Source: Charina bottae
Lineage: Eukaryota > Chordata > Lepidosauria > Squamata > Charinaidae
NCBI GenBank assembly: GCA_023362775.1
Contig: JALMGJ010000001.1
Location: forward strand, 89,406,501 to 89,470,500
Length of the DNA stretch: 64,000 nt
Reading direction: 5' to 3'
Shown: positions 22,714 to 34,700 of the stretch, in pieces
How positions within the stretch are numbered: the stretch's first letter is position 1
Layout of the letters: the number at the start of each line of letters is the position of its first letter
Position numbers and translations under genes: made by a program
Notes under the pieces: generated by a model
Database searches by the model: none
What the model was told of the DNA's origin: nothing
Seen by the model: only the letters and a program-made list of their open reading frames with translations

Positions 22714-23416
22714 AATGGAGCAAAATACTTTAACATTGGACATATTGAAGGATATTTGTGAACAATGGACTCAGAAGTTAATTTTAGAATGTCTGCCATC
22801 TATATAGCTCTTGCCAACCTAGCAATTCGAAAGCATGCAAATGCAAGTAGATTAATAGGTACCACTTCGGTGGGTAGGTAACAGCGTTCCGCGCGTGTCA
22901 TGCGGCCACATGACCGTGGAAGCGTCTTCGGACAACGCTGGCTCTTTGGCTAACAAACGGAGATGAGCACCGGCCCCTAGAGTCGGACACGAATGCACAA
23001 ATGTGCGGGGGGTACCTTTACCTTTACATCTATATAGACTGTGTGACAATTATGTTATGGAAGAGGAACAAGTTCTACTGGACAAGACTGAAATAGATTT
23101 GAATGTGGATTTTAAAATGACAGGCTACAAGAATGACCTGGAAAAAGACGATATATTGGATATACAAATGAAACTGGCTGATGTCTTAATAATTAAAAAG
23201 GACATAAAAATAACAAACCAGAAAAATGACTTGGATAATTTTCCTATATTGGGTTTACCAAAGAGACCTGTTAAAGTTTTGAAAGACTTGGTGAGAAGGG
23301 ACAAAGAAAAAAGGAAAAGAAATCAAGTTCTAGGACATTATTTGAAGGGATTAAAGACTAAGTTTGTTAAAAGTAAAGGGAAGGAATATAAAGTTGGTTT
23401 ATTTGATCAAGGTTAA
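22714..23416 (+). pseudogene. Charged ORF in the L1 3' region, split by a SINE
   Basis: Downstream of ORF2 the L1 holds a segment starting MEQNTLTLDILKDICEQW (22714) that stops at the SINE target site. It resumes after the SINE as RLCDNYVMEEEQVLLDK and runs to 23416, ending KVGLFDQG. The two parts are one base out of frame. The second part has at least 120 open codons, rich in Lys, Asp and Glu, with a basic C-terminal third (LVRRDKEKRKRNQ). I do not recognise the family. It may be a third L1 ORF or a chance open frame in A-rich 3' UTR. Confidence 0.35.
22808..23026 (+). mobile_element. SINE inserted in L1 3' region
   Basis: A 219-bp insert is flanked by catctatatag at 22797-22807 and 23027-23037. 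The head, ctcttgccaacctagcaatt then tcgaaagc, resembles a tRNA-derived promoter. The body has ggccacatgaccgtggaagc and agagtcggacacga, and the end is the repeated pentamer of ggtacctttacctttac. This body is common in reptile genomes; I do not assign a family name. Confidence 0.75.
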
Positions 23417-25507
23417 AATAGATGTGGTTATTTCTTAATGGGCTTTTACTGACCAGGACTGAATGACGAGGTTTTAAGGATTTGTTTACAGATAGGAGAT
23501 GAGATATGGGATGAAGAGATCATTTGTTGTATTTTAAGAGAAGGTAATAAGTTGTTAAAATTGTCTATACTTGTTTTGACAAAGGAGGAAGTTACTTCTT
23601 TATATATTTCTTTTCTTTTTCTTTGCTATATTCTTATTTTTTCTTCTTTTCTATTTTTTTCTTTTTTTCTGCACTCTATCTTTTCTTTTTATTCCTTTAT
23701 TTTTTGTAGTTTGTATTAGTTTTTATCTGTATAATTGTAATGCTTAATAAAATTATTTTTAAAAGAAGCCTTTCCTCCACAGACTACTACTCTGACTCTG
23801 AATATGTGTGCTAATATGTTAACTCACCCATGCTTTAAAGTACTTTGAACTAGAGCCCAAAATTCAACTGGTATAGAATAGATATTACATGTTCTGATCA
23901 TTTTGTCTCAAACAATATTCTGTACCAGCTGAAATTTCTGAATGGTCTTCTAATCTGAGCATAGTTAGGTTCTGTGATCATTGCTGTCTTCTCTATTTTG
24001 AACCTAAGAGAGGCTGAAGTTTGAGAAATCTAAACAGACTACTGAATAAATGTATTTCCTTAAAAACTGGGGTGGGGTGGGGGTGATATTTTTAAAAGGT
24101 TTATATGTGCACTCTCCAATACAGAATGATGACAATCAACACTTCAAGAATTAGTCATTACTTCTATTCAGATTTATAGAATACAGTATTCCCTCCCATA
24201 TTATTCCAAAAGCCTCAGGAAAAGAACATGATTTTAGATGAAAAAATTGACCCCAATTCATCCATCCATCCATCAACCCACCAACCCATCTAGCTAGTAA
24301 TCTTTTTTGTTAAAATGCTCCAAGCAAATATTTGATAGAATTTAAGGCATTGACATTTCCCATCTTCATATGGGCTCTATATCTCTTGCTCAATTCTATG
24401 GAGAACATCAGGGACCGTTCTATGTTCTACCCAACAATCCATTAAGAAGAGGGATCTGTAAATCTTAATCTGAATGTGTTCGGTTAAAACAAGGAGGAAA
24501 AACATTTGCTTCCTCATCTTGATCAAGACTAACTTATAAAACAACAGAAATGTGGTTACCAGATTACTAGAACAAGAATGAATTACTAAGCAATTTAACA
24601 TAAGCCCATGAAGGAACAATGAAAAACAGTCAGAGCTCAATAAAACAATGTTTCTGCTTGTGGTCTTAGTTAAATTTACACAAAGGGTACAGAAACAGAA
24701 AATTGGAGGTGGCCTTACAGACCTATTAAACTGTACCCTTCTACATGCAATAAATCCAGAACTAGAACATTCTTAGTCAATGGCTGCCAAACACCTGGCA
24801 TATTCAGCCAGAGTAAAGCTCTATCAATCTGGTCAGCTGACTGACTACAGAACAGTAACAGACAAAGAAGCTGGATCACAATGAATGACTAATCTGTTTC
24901 TAGCTGCCTTCATTACATATTCAAGTTAAAGGCTTGTATTTTATTTGTTTGTTTGTTTTTATTTCCCATATTTCCACTAAAAGAACATTCAATGAAGTTA
25001 AATACACAAGCATAATTCATGTACAAAATATATCATTTCCATTAAAAACACACTGATCACAATAATGCCATCTAATCCAACCTAGTCAATGCAGGAACCA
25101 CAAAGCTAGAGGATTCTCAACAATGGATATTTTCCCTTGAAGATGACCAGTGAGAGGGAAGATCACACCTCTAGATGATTGGCCCCACTGTCAAACTGTT
25201 CTATTTCTCTTAATACTCAAACACATCAAATGTAGTCTAAGCATGTCTTCTGTGAGACAGCTCTTCTTCTATTCATTCCTTATATCCCCTTATTTTCCTC
25301 TTTAACAATTAGTTTCCCTTAGAAATTAAACAGAACAGAAGAAAGCATTTTTAATTTCATTTCCTATATTTATATCACCAAAGAGTACCTAGAATAGTTT
25401 TAAAAATAAGAACAAGTTATAAACTAACAGAAAGTGTGGGGGAAAGGAGGGGGAAGGGAAACATAAAAAAATATGAAGATCAGATGATAGCTACGGCCTA
25501 TCAAGAG

Positions 25508-25695
25508 TGTACAGGTGGTGTAGCTCAGGGACAGAGCACCTGCTTTCCATGCCAAAGGTACCAAGTTCATGCCTTAGCATCTCCTGAAATGGCTGGGGAA
25601 ACCCCAATATGTGAGACCTTGGAGAATCATTATAGGTCAGTACATCAACAACACTGTGCTAGATGGACCAGTGGTGAAAGGCAGCTTCCTATGTT
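25508..25695 (+). mobile_element. tRNA-derived SINE
   Basis: It starts with ggtggtgtagctcagggaca and gagcacctgctttccatgcc (tRNA-like box A), then ccaagttcatgcc in the box B position. The body ends tagatggaccagtggtgaaa and ggcagcttcctatgttccta. The tRNA head is degenerate and has no acceptor stem, so it is a SINE rather than a tRNA gene. Confidence 0.7.
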
Positions 25696-26823
25696 CCTAA
25701 GAATAAAAGCAAATTTTAAAATAGCATCTCAAGAGCAGGGGCAAAATATGAAGAAGGCTTTATCTTGCCTTAAAAAGGTAAACATGTTGGCACCAGGAGG
25801 TTAGATGGAATATTCTTGGTTGGAATTGAGCTGCCATATTACCAATTTACATCAATGCATTCAGTTCTGGGAAGAGGAGCATGCAGCTGTGCATTCATCG
25901 CATTGTGGGGAAGGTGGGGAAGGAGAGAGTAAAACTTGTATATCTTTATGGTATAAGCAGGGCTGTGTGTTCCACGTCAAAAGTGTGATTCAGAAATTTA
26001 TACTGAAACTTAAGCAAATGGATATGCTTTTATTTGGCTTGCATCATTAACTATTTTCTTTCCAATATTCAATTGTAATTTTTTGCAAGGAGTACATGAT
26101 GGATATTCTGTGGACATCAAAGTTACATACCCAATGACATCAGAGGGCAGAGGACAATAGTTGTTAGAAAAGGAAAGAGGATTAATCAGATTGGGGGAGA
26201 GCTGCTTGCCCCACCCTCCTGTTCCACATACTTCATGGGCTGTTCAACGAACAGCATCACTAAATCTGACCATGCACATATGCCCTCAGTCCAGAATGGT
26301 GAGGACTAAAAAGATGCATTCTTAAAGCAATATCAAAAAGAATTTCTGAGGATGCACACAGCTCTGGTTACAGGGGCACAAGGGGGAAACAGACACAGTG
26401 TTTACTATGCATGGTGGTGCAAATTTGGAGAATTCATCATGCCCCTGCATTTGGCAAATGTGGGCGAACAGAGTGTCAACTTGCTTGTTTTGAGCAGATC
26501 CTCCTGTCTTCTTCTAACTTCTCTGCTTCTCTGCCTCCCTCTGTACATCTTCCCTCCTCCTCCCCATTGCGTACTTGCCAAGTCTCCTGTTGTATGACAA
26601 TAAATTCATGTGGGTGAAGGCTGGTCCATTGGGGGGGGGGGAATAGCTGTGTTTTTCTGCCTTCCCCCATTGCATAACAGTATAAAAGGCCACATTATTT
26701 TAGGAGGCTGAAGGATGTAAGACACCCACCACTCCACATACCACCCTCAGTCCCAGAGGAGGAAGAGCAGCCTACAGGGGGACTCTCCATATTGGAGCCC
26801 CCTGACTTAGCTCACATACTTAC

Positions 26824-26918
26824 CTGCTCTGAATAGTCATTCCCGTCTACGTCGTCACTGTTGGAATGGCCTCCGGGACTTTGTACATCTATCCCATGAC
26901 TCTCCAGGATTGCTGCTT
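26824..26918 (-). CDS. HMBOX1: HMBOX1 exon after the homeodomain
   Basis: It encodes EAAILESHGIDVQSPGGHSN and continues to NDYSEQ, the Ser/Asp-rich segment after the homeodomain. The donor is GCAG|GTAAGT at 26824/26823. The acceptor follows a T-run, with AG at 26920-26919, and the phase (1 in, 0 out) fits both neighbours. The acceptor context is AAGAAGCAG, giving three AGs spaced three bases apart. An in-frame loss of Glu, or of Glu-Ala, by alternative acceptor choice is therefore possible. Confidence 0.95.
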
Positions 26919-29900
26919 CTTCGAAAAAAGCAAATTGATCCCTGAATTATCTGCTACAGGGTTACCAATAAGGATGAAGATGAAAAAACAGAATCCTCAC
27001 AAGTGGGGCATTTTGTTTCTTGTAAGAACCTCAAGGAAATACTCAGAACTAGTTTTTTTTAGTTTAAATTCAGCAGCAAGAAAAAATTAATTCTGCAAGC
27101 CAAATTCTGCCAAAGAAAGGCGACTTCGTAGATTTGCTTAATTTGCAGAATTTCTCATGCAGGCTTGGTTGACCTCTAATTTTACATAATTTCCTGTTGT
27201 TTTGCTAGTGCTTGGGGAAAGGCAACTGTCTTTTACAGGATACTGAAGTCCAATTTTCTGGGAATCTTTTGGAGTTGCCTCTTTGAAATTGGAGATTTCA
27301 GCAAGTGCTATTTATGGATTCATAAGGACTGGAAACTTTCCCTCCAAATGAAAACAGCAATTCTCAGCAGCTGCATTCTGCACCTGGCATCATGGTTTGG
27401 ATTTTCTTCCTGTACTCCTATAGAATAATGTCACACACAGAGCTCTTCCTACCAAATAGGCTTCAACCTAGGAGGCCCTTCTTAAGAAAGGGACAAAATG
27501 CAATTGATTAGCAAAGCCATAATCAAAGTAATAAAACATCTCTCTTTCTCTCTATGTAATGACTGTGACTATCCCTTTTCTTCAGTTTTGATTGTGGCTT
27601 GATGGTTCTTACAATAAACACACACCCTGAGTGAGGCCCCCTTTTCATCTTCATTTCAATATGGTGCAAGCCCCTTTTGTGCATGTTGTTGCACTGTTAA
27701 AAAAAAGGAAAATTAATTTGGTTGGAGGAGCATAAATGCCAATTTAAAAAAAGAAACAAAATCAGCTTCTATCCAGGGTTGTCAGCCTTTGCAAATATTT
27801 TATAGCCCCAACTGGATTTCATAGCTGGCTCAAATCACTTGGCTGCACAGCCTGTGATGCCTGTCCCTTGCAATGGTACTATTCTAGGGTGTAACTCACA
27901 CCACACAAGTTACATGAAAGCCACAATGTGCTCCATTATCTTTTGTGAAGTTGCAAAACAACCTAGACTCATGCTACTTTATTGGTGTGCTACCCATACC
28001 ACTTTGGCTTTTTCATGCTAATGGACAAAACCGGTTTCTCTCTAGTGTTTTTTTCCAGGCACCATCTTGCCATCTCATCCTAAGGAAGTATAAGAACATA
28101 AGAAGTTCCCTGCATGGATCAGCTCAAAGGTCCATCTAGTTCAGCATTCTAGTTCCAACAATGGCCAGAGAGATGCCTCCAGGAAGCCCACAAGCAGGAC
28201 TTGAAAGGCAATGCTTTTCTCCTGTGGTTGTCGCCCTCAGCAACTGGCATTCAGAAATACATTGCATCTAACACTGCAGATTCCAAATCACCATCACAGC
28301 TAACGACCAATAAAAGCTCTTCTGCTCCATCATTTGGTTTCATACCCTATGAAAAATAATTTAGTTGAGGGGCAATCACCGTATTGTATTAAATTGTCAG
28401 AAGTTTGCTTTTTTTTTTTTTGCTCTGTCTTGAATCTGCTATCAATCAATTTCATTGGAAGAACCTGAACTCTTGAATTATTAAAAAGGTACGAAAGTCT
28501 GGGGGAAGATTTACACTACAGGTTTTTCCCCAAAAGGATACACAAATTAAAAATTTAAAGCAAAAAGAAATTAATTTATGTAATTAATTGCACATTTATA
28601 TGTTAAATATTTTATATGATAGATAGGCACATTTAAAGCTCCTTTTCTGCACAATATGTTAAAAAAATTGTAATGTGTTATTTACTATTCTGCAATATCC
28701 AAAGCATTTCAAACTTTGGAAAGTGCCGGCTACCTGTATTATTTATTAGTATACAAGAAATGCTAATTAAAGTGAGGATGTTTCTTTAAATATTTATTTT
28801 CTCTAGCAGAATGTTAGGTGCTGTATGGTATTATATTTGTGACTGTGGTGAGATGATAAAGAGGGAGAAGGATGTGAAGGAAAACTAAATTGGGAGACAC
28901 AGATGGGAACATGCCACTCTTCGTGGCACCAGAAGGGCTTAATCAGAAGACACACCAGTCTGTGGTTTAGAGAGATCATCTGTAAGAGACATATCCATGG
29001 GGAATTCAGCAGACAATTATGCAAAGCTTTCTTCCTGCCCAGCTGTTGTTGCAGCCATCACTCCTCAGTTTTAAACTTTTTTTTTACCAGCAACAGCAAC
29101 CCAATAGGCACATGGCTGCTTCACTGGCACATGGTTATCACCATGTGAGATAAAGACAGACTAATCCTTCCATCCATCCAATTTTACCTTAAAGAGTTCA
29201 CTATACATCTGCAGGAGGTACAATCAAGGTGGGAGGAACAAAAATGCTGCTACTCTTGCCACCCAACTCTATGTCTAGAGATCAGAATGGAGACTTATTT
29301 TATCCATTGTTCACCTGCTCCTGTTCCATTTGCATGGCACATGGAGCGACAGCCAAGGCATGAAAGTGTAAGCCACAGTTTCAGATTATAGTTACATGGA
29401 AGATTTTAGCCTATTCCTGGGCCTAGAATAGGTTTGGACAACAGGCTAAGCCAAGCCTTATATAGATTTGTGGGTCATACAAACTTGTTCAATGACTTGA
29501 ACAGCCTCTGCTTCACCATGAGGACAGTGGGAGAGTTAAGGCAGGTTTTTCAAAATAATCCAAATGCAAGGAAAGCTTTTCACAGCAAACTGTTGGCCCC
29601 AAGCAATGTGGTACATTGTAGAACACCTTGAGGCACATTTTAGGGTTCATATGTAGCACTTACTAGTCTACTTGGCCTTATTACCGCCACAGGTATATTA
29701 AAAATTCATTATACTATGGCCTAATATTCCCAGGTAATCACAGTGGTGGACTAAATATATTTCATCCATTGATCTTTTCATCAGAGTAAGTGCAGATAAG
29801 TTTCCAAAAACACTGGAAATCTCTAGGTTTTCTTGAAAGACATGATGAAATTCCCTGACCTAAGGGACTTAAAGATGCTATTACACACATATGCCAATGC

Positions 29901-30094
29901 TTTTTGACAACATCTTAACACTGATGAACCGTTCAGTATGGTTTAGTAATAACAGAGGAAGAGAAAAGATTTGTTTTGACCATGTTGTCAAGCTTTTACT
30001 TAAAAATATTATCAAGACTCTGTTTTCCTGTTAAGAAAAGTCAATCATGTTCCATCTTTCTTCAGCAGTTCTTCAAGGCTGTCTGATACATTAC
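26919..30094. other. HMBOX1 intron (3.2 kb)
   Basis: Donor GT at 30094-30093. The only element recognised is the interspersed repeat at 28085-28300. The rest looks unique, AT-rich and without coding signal. Confidence 0.8.
28085..28300. repeat. Interspersed repeat, CR1/SINE-like
   Basis: The blocks aagaacataagaagttccct, ggtccatctagttcagcatt and gccagagagatgcctccagg are familiar from dispersed reptile repeats. Class and ends cannot be set from one copy. Confidence 0.5.
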
Positions 30095-30190
30095 CAATAT
30101 TGGCTCGCCTCTTGATTTCCTTCCTCCTATTGGCAAACCAGTTGTACACTTTGAGGGAGGTAACTCGCTCCAGGTCTGACAGCTTCTTTC
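30095..30190 (-). CDS. HMBOX1: HMBOX1 exon with homeodomain recognition helix
   Basis: It encodes KKLSDLERVTSLKVYNWF followed by ANRRKEIKRRANI, helix 3 of the atypical homeodomain. The invariant Trp-Phe and Asn-Arg-Arg core contacts DNA in the major groove. HMBOX1 binds DNA through this domain and is known as a repressor and a telomere-repeat-binding factor. The acceptor AG is at 30192-30191 and the donor is ATTG|GTAATG. At 96 bp it is phase 1 in and out, fitting both neighbours. Confidence 0.97.
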
Positions 30191-31540
30191 CTGTATAGAA
30201 TAAAAAAGAAACCATGTTGGTAAATTATTTGCTTTTAGAAGACCCAGGATAGTACAGGACAGGATTTCCCAAACCATATGAGAGTTTATTTTCTAAAACA
30301 CAAGCTGAGTGTTCTTTTATAGGCGAGGTGGGCGAATCTAAAAACCAGGGATGAACCCAGGGCCACTTTTAATAGTTTTTGAGGAACTGAGGGCTACAAA
30401 GGGAGTATACCACATCACAGGTATAAGAGTGCCTAGGACTGGGAAGGGAGTTTTGAGAATTTTAGGGCTTAAACTAGTCTTCTTGGGTTTCCCACCCAAG
30501 ATGGCAGAAACTATGCTTGCAGTTTTCAGTAAACAGTCAGCAGTGGCTCCAAGATCCTCCAAAAATGGACTAGGGCTGCACGTTGTTCACCCTACCTTAT
30601 TCCTAGAGCCACATGCGGCATTGAAATCCCACCCTACTTTTTGTGCTCCTGAAGCACCCTTCGACTACATTGTGGGAAATTAGTCAGTGCAACTGCCAAA
30701 AATATATCCTTCCCTTTTGAGGGTGGAAGCAGATGAACACTGTAGCATAAGAACAAGAAGTTTAACGCTGTTAATTCAGCACAGTTTGATTTGGTTTTTA
30801 AAGAAATGGCTTGACATCTTTTGAGCTTCACAGTTCTCTTTCAAAAAGACTTTCCTTTTTGAAACACTTCCAAAAAACCGAGGGTCCCCCCCCCCCCCGA
30901 ATCTCCCTTTTCTTCTTTCCCTTCTTTTTAAAACCTGCCCAAACAGAAAATATTCCTGGGGTGGTGGGAGACTGTTGAAACTCAAAATGCATTGGGCCAT
31001 TCTTGAAAATAGTAACTAGGCTTTAATGGCATATTTGGATACTGTATTTCTCTTACATTTTGTCTAGGATTGGTGCAGTTTTTCAGTCTACTTCTGTGAT
31101 AACCCATGCATGGATGATTTATTTAAGTAAACAATTGTTAAATTAAACAAACTAATTGTTGTACGCTGCCCAGAGTCACTTTTTGTGAGATGGGTGGCCA
31201 TATAAAGTAAATATGATTAATAAATAATATTTTTATTTTAATAGTATCTTTTTATAATGATTGATTTTTATTCATCCACTGTTTTATCTAATTGTTGTAT
31301 GCCACCCAGAGTTGCTTTGTGTCAGTTGGGCGGCCATATAACTAAATAATTAAACAAACAAACAAACAAACAAACAAACAAGGTAGACTCATATGCAGAC
31401 TCATATGCTGTCTTTCCCAGAAAAAGGAAAGGAAAGGAAAGGAAAGGAAAGGAAAGGAAAGGAAAGGAAAGGAAAGGAAAGGAAAGGAAAGGAAAGGAAA
31501 GACAACAACAACATATCCCCTTCTTGGCTTCCTTCTGTAC
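30191..31540. other. HMBOX1 intron (1.35 kb)
   Basis: It holds a poly-C run near 30887-30900, two L2-type 3' termini (about 31140-31230 and 31285-31350), a (CAAA)n run at 31352-31381 and a (GGAAA)n run next to the upstream donor. Confidence 0.8.
31425..31501. repeat. (GGAAA)n pentanucleotide microsatellite
   Basis: About 15 uninterrupted units. On the transcribed strand it is a TTTCC polypyrimidine run beginning 40 nt downstream of the donor of the HMBOX1 exon at 31541-31623. The Phe-Leu-Ser-Phe-Pro repeat in the minus-strand reading comes from it. Confidence 0.95.
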
Positions 31541-31623
31541 CTGGCTTTTGAATCACTGCATTACAGGCATTTGCAATTTCTTCCCTCTTGGCCTCATCGG
31601 GATATTGATTCTCATTGAAGTAG
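31541..31623 (-). CDS. HMBOX1: HMBOX1 exon, homeodomain helix 1-2 region
   Basis: It encodes YFNENQYPDEAKREEIAN then ACNAVIQKPG, the enlarged segment between helices 1 and 2 that makes this homeodomain atypical, as in HNF1 proteins. The acceptor is TTTCTGTAG with AG at 31625-31624 and the donor is CCAG|GTACAG. The phase is 2 in (completing Ser) and 1 out. It runs into open sequence on the 5' side, so a longer spurious ORF covers it. Confidence 0.97.
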
Positions 31624-33427
31624 CTACAGAAACAAAAAGAGTGCATTCGTCTTAGAAATCCTACTCCCTGTAACCCACACAAAATAAAGACAACAATCCC
31701 AAACCTTTGAGAAACTGTATATAGAGAAAAAATCACCAAATTTGAATGTATGAAAGAGGGAGACTTGTTTGCTCTTTCCAACAGAAGAGAGGGCTGTGAA
31801 GAACAGAGCTCTTCTGTGCTTCGGATTTGAAGGGGGGGGGGGAAAGCCCATGTAGCACCTGTCAGCAACTCCTTAAAGCAGCTGCCTCTTTTCCTGGAAT
31901 CACTGCAGCATAATCCCAGGAAAAGAGACATTTGTCTTAAAGAGTTGCCAACGCTTTTCCCCCTTCGAATCAGAAGAGCCACACAGCAGTAGTGCATATG
32001 TTTCACACAGATGAGCCAATGGTCAGGATTCAAGCCAGAGATAGCAACCGGAAGCACTTAAAGTTTTTATGCACTTAACTCTTCTTTCAAAAGGAAATCC
32101 TGCTGGTGATAGTTACGTATGTATCAGGATTAAGAATAGCTGTCACCATTAAACATGATTTATATCTGGGCTTAGAAAGAGATTTACAAATTGTGAATTA
32201 GCATTACTTGCAAATGTTACTAGCAAATGTGACAGCAGCCATCACATTCACCATGAACAGATGCATAAATATCCATGTCAGGAAGAAGGGAGGAATGTGT
32301 CACCAGCAGCTAAAATATGTGCTAACATATAACTTACCACTTAAAAGGTATGCTGGTGAGATTTATTAAAAATTACTTAGAGGTCCTGGTTAATAAAAAG
32401 TAATGCCTTATACAAAACTAAGTATATAAACTCTTTGGGCATGGAGCCAGCAAGCTCCACAATTGGATACCAGAGCATAAATCTGTCCAACTTCAGGGCT
32501 GAGTCAGGGGCATGGGCTGCTCCCTACCTTTTGAGATATTCCAAACCATTTCTGGATTATATTTATTTGTTGAATTTATATTCAACAGTTACAGTAGCTA
32601 ACAACCCAAAGAATAAAATACAATATCCAATTTCAAAACAGAGATAATGCACCGTTAGGAACATATCAATAAAATCAACCTTTGCCCATCCAGTTAAAGA
32701 CCACTAAGGAGCTGACCCATCAAAAACTTGCCCAAATAAAACCATTTTGACCTGCTAATGGAATAACTACAACTTATCTGAATTATCCTGGTAGGGAATT
32801 TATGTTTTTTTTTAAATCGATCCCTCTTCTTTCCCTTGTGAAGATTTAAGGAAAAACAGGCAGAATTCTGTTCAACTGCTTACTGAGAAATACGCTCCTG
32901 CCCTCCAGTGAGTTCAAAGGTACTGGCATAACTAATAAGCATTAGACTGCTGTTGATAACATTTTTTAAAATGTGCACATTTTGTTACCTAATCCAAGAA
33001 ATCTGGCTACAGGTCTGGATCAGGAAGGTCAAGTCCACTTGCAAAATTCAGTTCCATCCACATGCTGCTGCTTCAACCTCTTCAGCTATTTTGGATTCCC
33101 AAAGGATGAGTCGTTTCCCTTGGGTTTCTCATTGGTCTCCCTCATTCACTAGTGCCCCATTTTTCGGACTGGGGGGACTGCTACAGGCAGAAAGAGCTAT
33201 GCCCACCCAGAGAGTTAGGTGGCTGGCTATGCCTCAGCTGGCTCAGCTACCTCTTGTCTCACTAGCCCCAGGAAATTTGGGGGGTGGGGTAGAGAAGGGC
33301 AAGGCAGAATGAAGGGAAGTGAAATAGGCAGCAGATGAAGGCAAAACAGGCAGCCAGAGCTACTAGATCACAAAGTACATGTTTCCCATTTTGGATGCTT
33401 AAAAACAAGCCAAACATTAACATAGGT

Positions 33428-33661
33428 CAGGGGTGGGCAACGTCAGGCCCGCGGGCTGTATAAGGCCCGTGGGGCTCCCGCCCACAAACCCCACCCCTTC
33501 CACGTGATTGGCTCCCACCTGCAAACCCCGCCCCCCAGTGCTTGTGATTGGCTCCCGCCCGCTTTCCGGCCCCCGGAAATCCCAGAAACCCCGCCCCCCA
33601 CCCGGTCCCCGGTTATAAATATCCAAATGGCCCTTGGCAGAAAAAAGGTTCCCCACCCCTG
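33428..33661. mobile_element. hAT-type MITE, GC-rich
   Basis: Terminal inverted repeats caggggtgggcaac and gttccccacccctg with an 8-bp duplication acataggt (33420-33427 and 33662-33669) are diagnostic of hAT transposons. The 234-bp interior is strikingly GC-rich against the AT-rich intron and repeats a gattggctccc motif. No transposase. Confidence 0.85.
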
Positions 33662-33994
33662 ACATAGGTAAACAGGAGTCCTACTGCTCCTGCTACAAGT
33701 AACAGAGTTGGGGCATTAAGGAAAGCCAGCTAATTAATGGCTACTGAAAGTATAGTTTTTTATATTTTTATTACCTGAGAGGCTGGAGAAGCATTTCTAA
33801 AAAAAAAAAAAACACAGGATGGAAAAAGAAAAGAAAACCACTATATCCCAGTTTTGAGATTTGCCTCTTGTCCCCATGTTTCTTTTGTGACTTGTGGGGT
33901 AGAGGTTTGAGAACTCCTTTTCTGTTCCCCACCCTTCTCTTGGGTGCTTGCTTCTCCCAAGAATCTTTGGGAATTCTATACAGTGACATTAGGG

Positions 33995-34105
33995 CAGTGT
34001 TTCTCAACCTTGGCAACTTGAAGATGTGTGGACTTCAACTCCCAGAATTCCCTAGCCAGCCATGAAGTCCACACATCTTCAAGCTGCCAAGTTTGAGAAA
34101 CACTG
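33995..34105. mobile_element. Palindromic hAT-type MITE
   Basis: Starts cagtgtttctcaaccttggc, ends with its complement gtttgagaaacactg, and is nearly self-complementary through gatgtgtggacttcaactcc. A 3' remnant of a relative lies at 34322-34352. Family members are also at 37993-38069 and 47924-48060. Confidence 0.8.
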
Positions 34106-34487
34106 CTGTATAGTTTAAGGGTTGTATTTTTGGCTTTTCTTGATGTTCAGATGCCGTTTTAGACTTTTCGAGTGAAAATGAATTCCAGCATTCAGGAGGG
34201 ATGAACAGCCATTCTTAATAGCTGTTCCTGATGCTCTCTGTTTTCCAGTTCTCTATTATGCACTCATTTCAGGGCTGAGATAATATATGATAAGAATGTA
34301 AGAAGAGCCCTTAGAGTTGAGAAGTTGCCAAGGTTGAAAAACACTGCATTAGGAATACTTTCAGATTTTCATAAAGAACAAAATCTTTCCAATTTCTACT
34401 AAAGTTGCAATACTGTATTTAGTTCAAAATCTGTGTCAAAATAGTTCACAACAAGTAGAGAAAAAAATGAAAGCAAGTTTGGTAAAG

Positions 34488-34700
34488 TGGTTAAGGCGCC
34501 ACGTTAGAAATCGGGAGACTGTGAGTTCTAGTCCTGCCTTAGGCACAAAGCCAGCTGGGTGACTTTGGGCCAGTCATTCCCTCTCAGCCCTAGCGAAGAG
34601 GCAACGGCAAACCATTTCTGAAAAATCTTGCCAAGAAAACTGCAGGGACTGCTAGTCCAGGCAGTCTCCAGGAGTCAACACTGACTTGAAATGCAGGAAA
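34488..34700 (+). mobile_element. tRNA-derived SINE (Sauria-type head)
   Basis: Head tggtaaagtggttaaggcgc and gtgagttctagtcctgcc are box A- and box B-like. The body is gccagctgggtgactttggg and the 3' part ggcaacggcaaaccatttct with a terminal gtcaacactgactt. It belongs to the same family as 39653-39878. Confidence 0.75.

Larger units (their letters stand above)
14906..23765 (+). mobile_element. Full-length L1 LINE, decayed, with nested insertions
   Basis: A 15-bp direct repeat with one mismatch (aagcctttcCcccac at 14891-14905, aagcctttcTtccac-type at 23766-23780) brackets the element. It has a 5' UTR (14906-15636), an ORF1 remnant, an ORF2 with endonuclease and reverse transcriptase, a long 3' part and a terminal aataaaattatttttaaaa. 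Subtracting the nested elements at 20444-22610 and 22808-23026 leaves about 6.5 kb, normal for vertebrate L1. Both ORFs carry stops and frameshifts, so it cannot move by itself. Confidence 0.85.
5604..26823. other. HMBOX1 last intron (21.2 kb), repeat-rich
   Basis: Minus-strand intron between the exons at 26824-26918 and 5466-5603, with donor GT at 26823-26822 and acceptor AG at 5605-5604. Listed separately are a GA microsatellite, three Penelope-like insertions (two family-A dimers and one family-B copy), two opposite L2 fragments, an antisense RTE with nested insertions, SINEs and a full-length L1 with nested elements. The stretches 6080-7120, 12150-13150 and 23781-25500 show no recognisable element or gene. 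Confidence 0.85.

Noticed and set aside
24240..24275. Short catc repeats as a CRISPR-like array
   Set aside because: Simple tetranucleotide repeat with no spacers; the genome is vertebrate.
25508..25580. Candidate tRNA-Ala gene
   Set aside because: Degenerate head of a SINE with the body found again at 13155.
31401..32057. 218-codon minus-strand open frame
   Set aside because: Only the 83-bp HMBOX1 exon inside it is real; the rest is intron and a pentanucleotide repeat read through by chance.
34488..34560. Candidate tRNA gene from box A and box B-like sequence
   Set aside because: No acceptor stem, and the match continues into a SINE body seen again at 39653.
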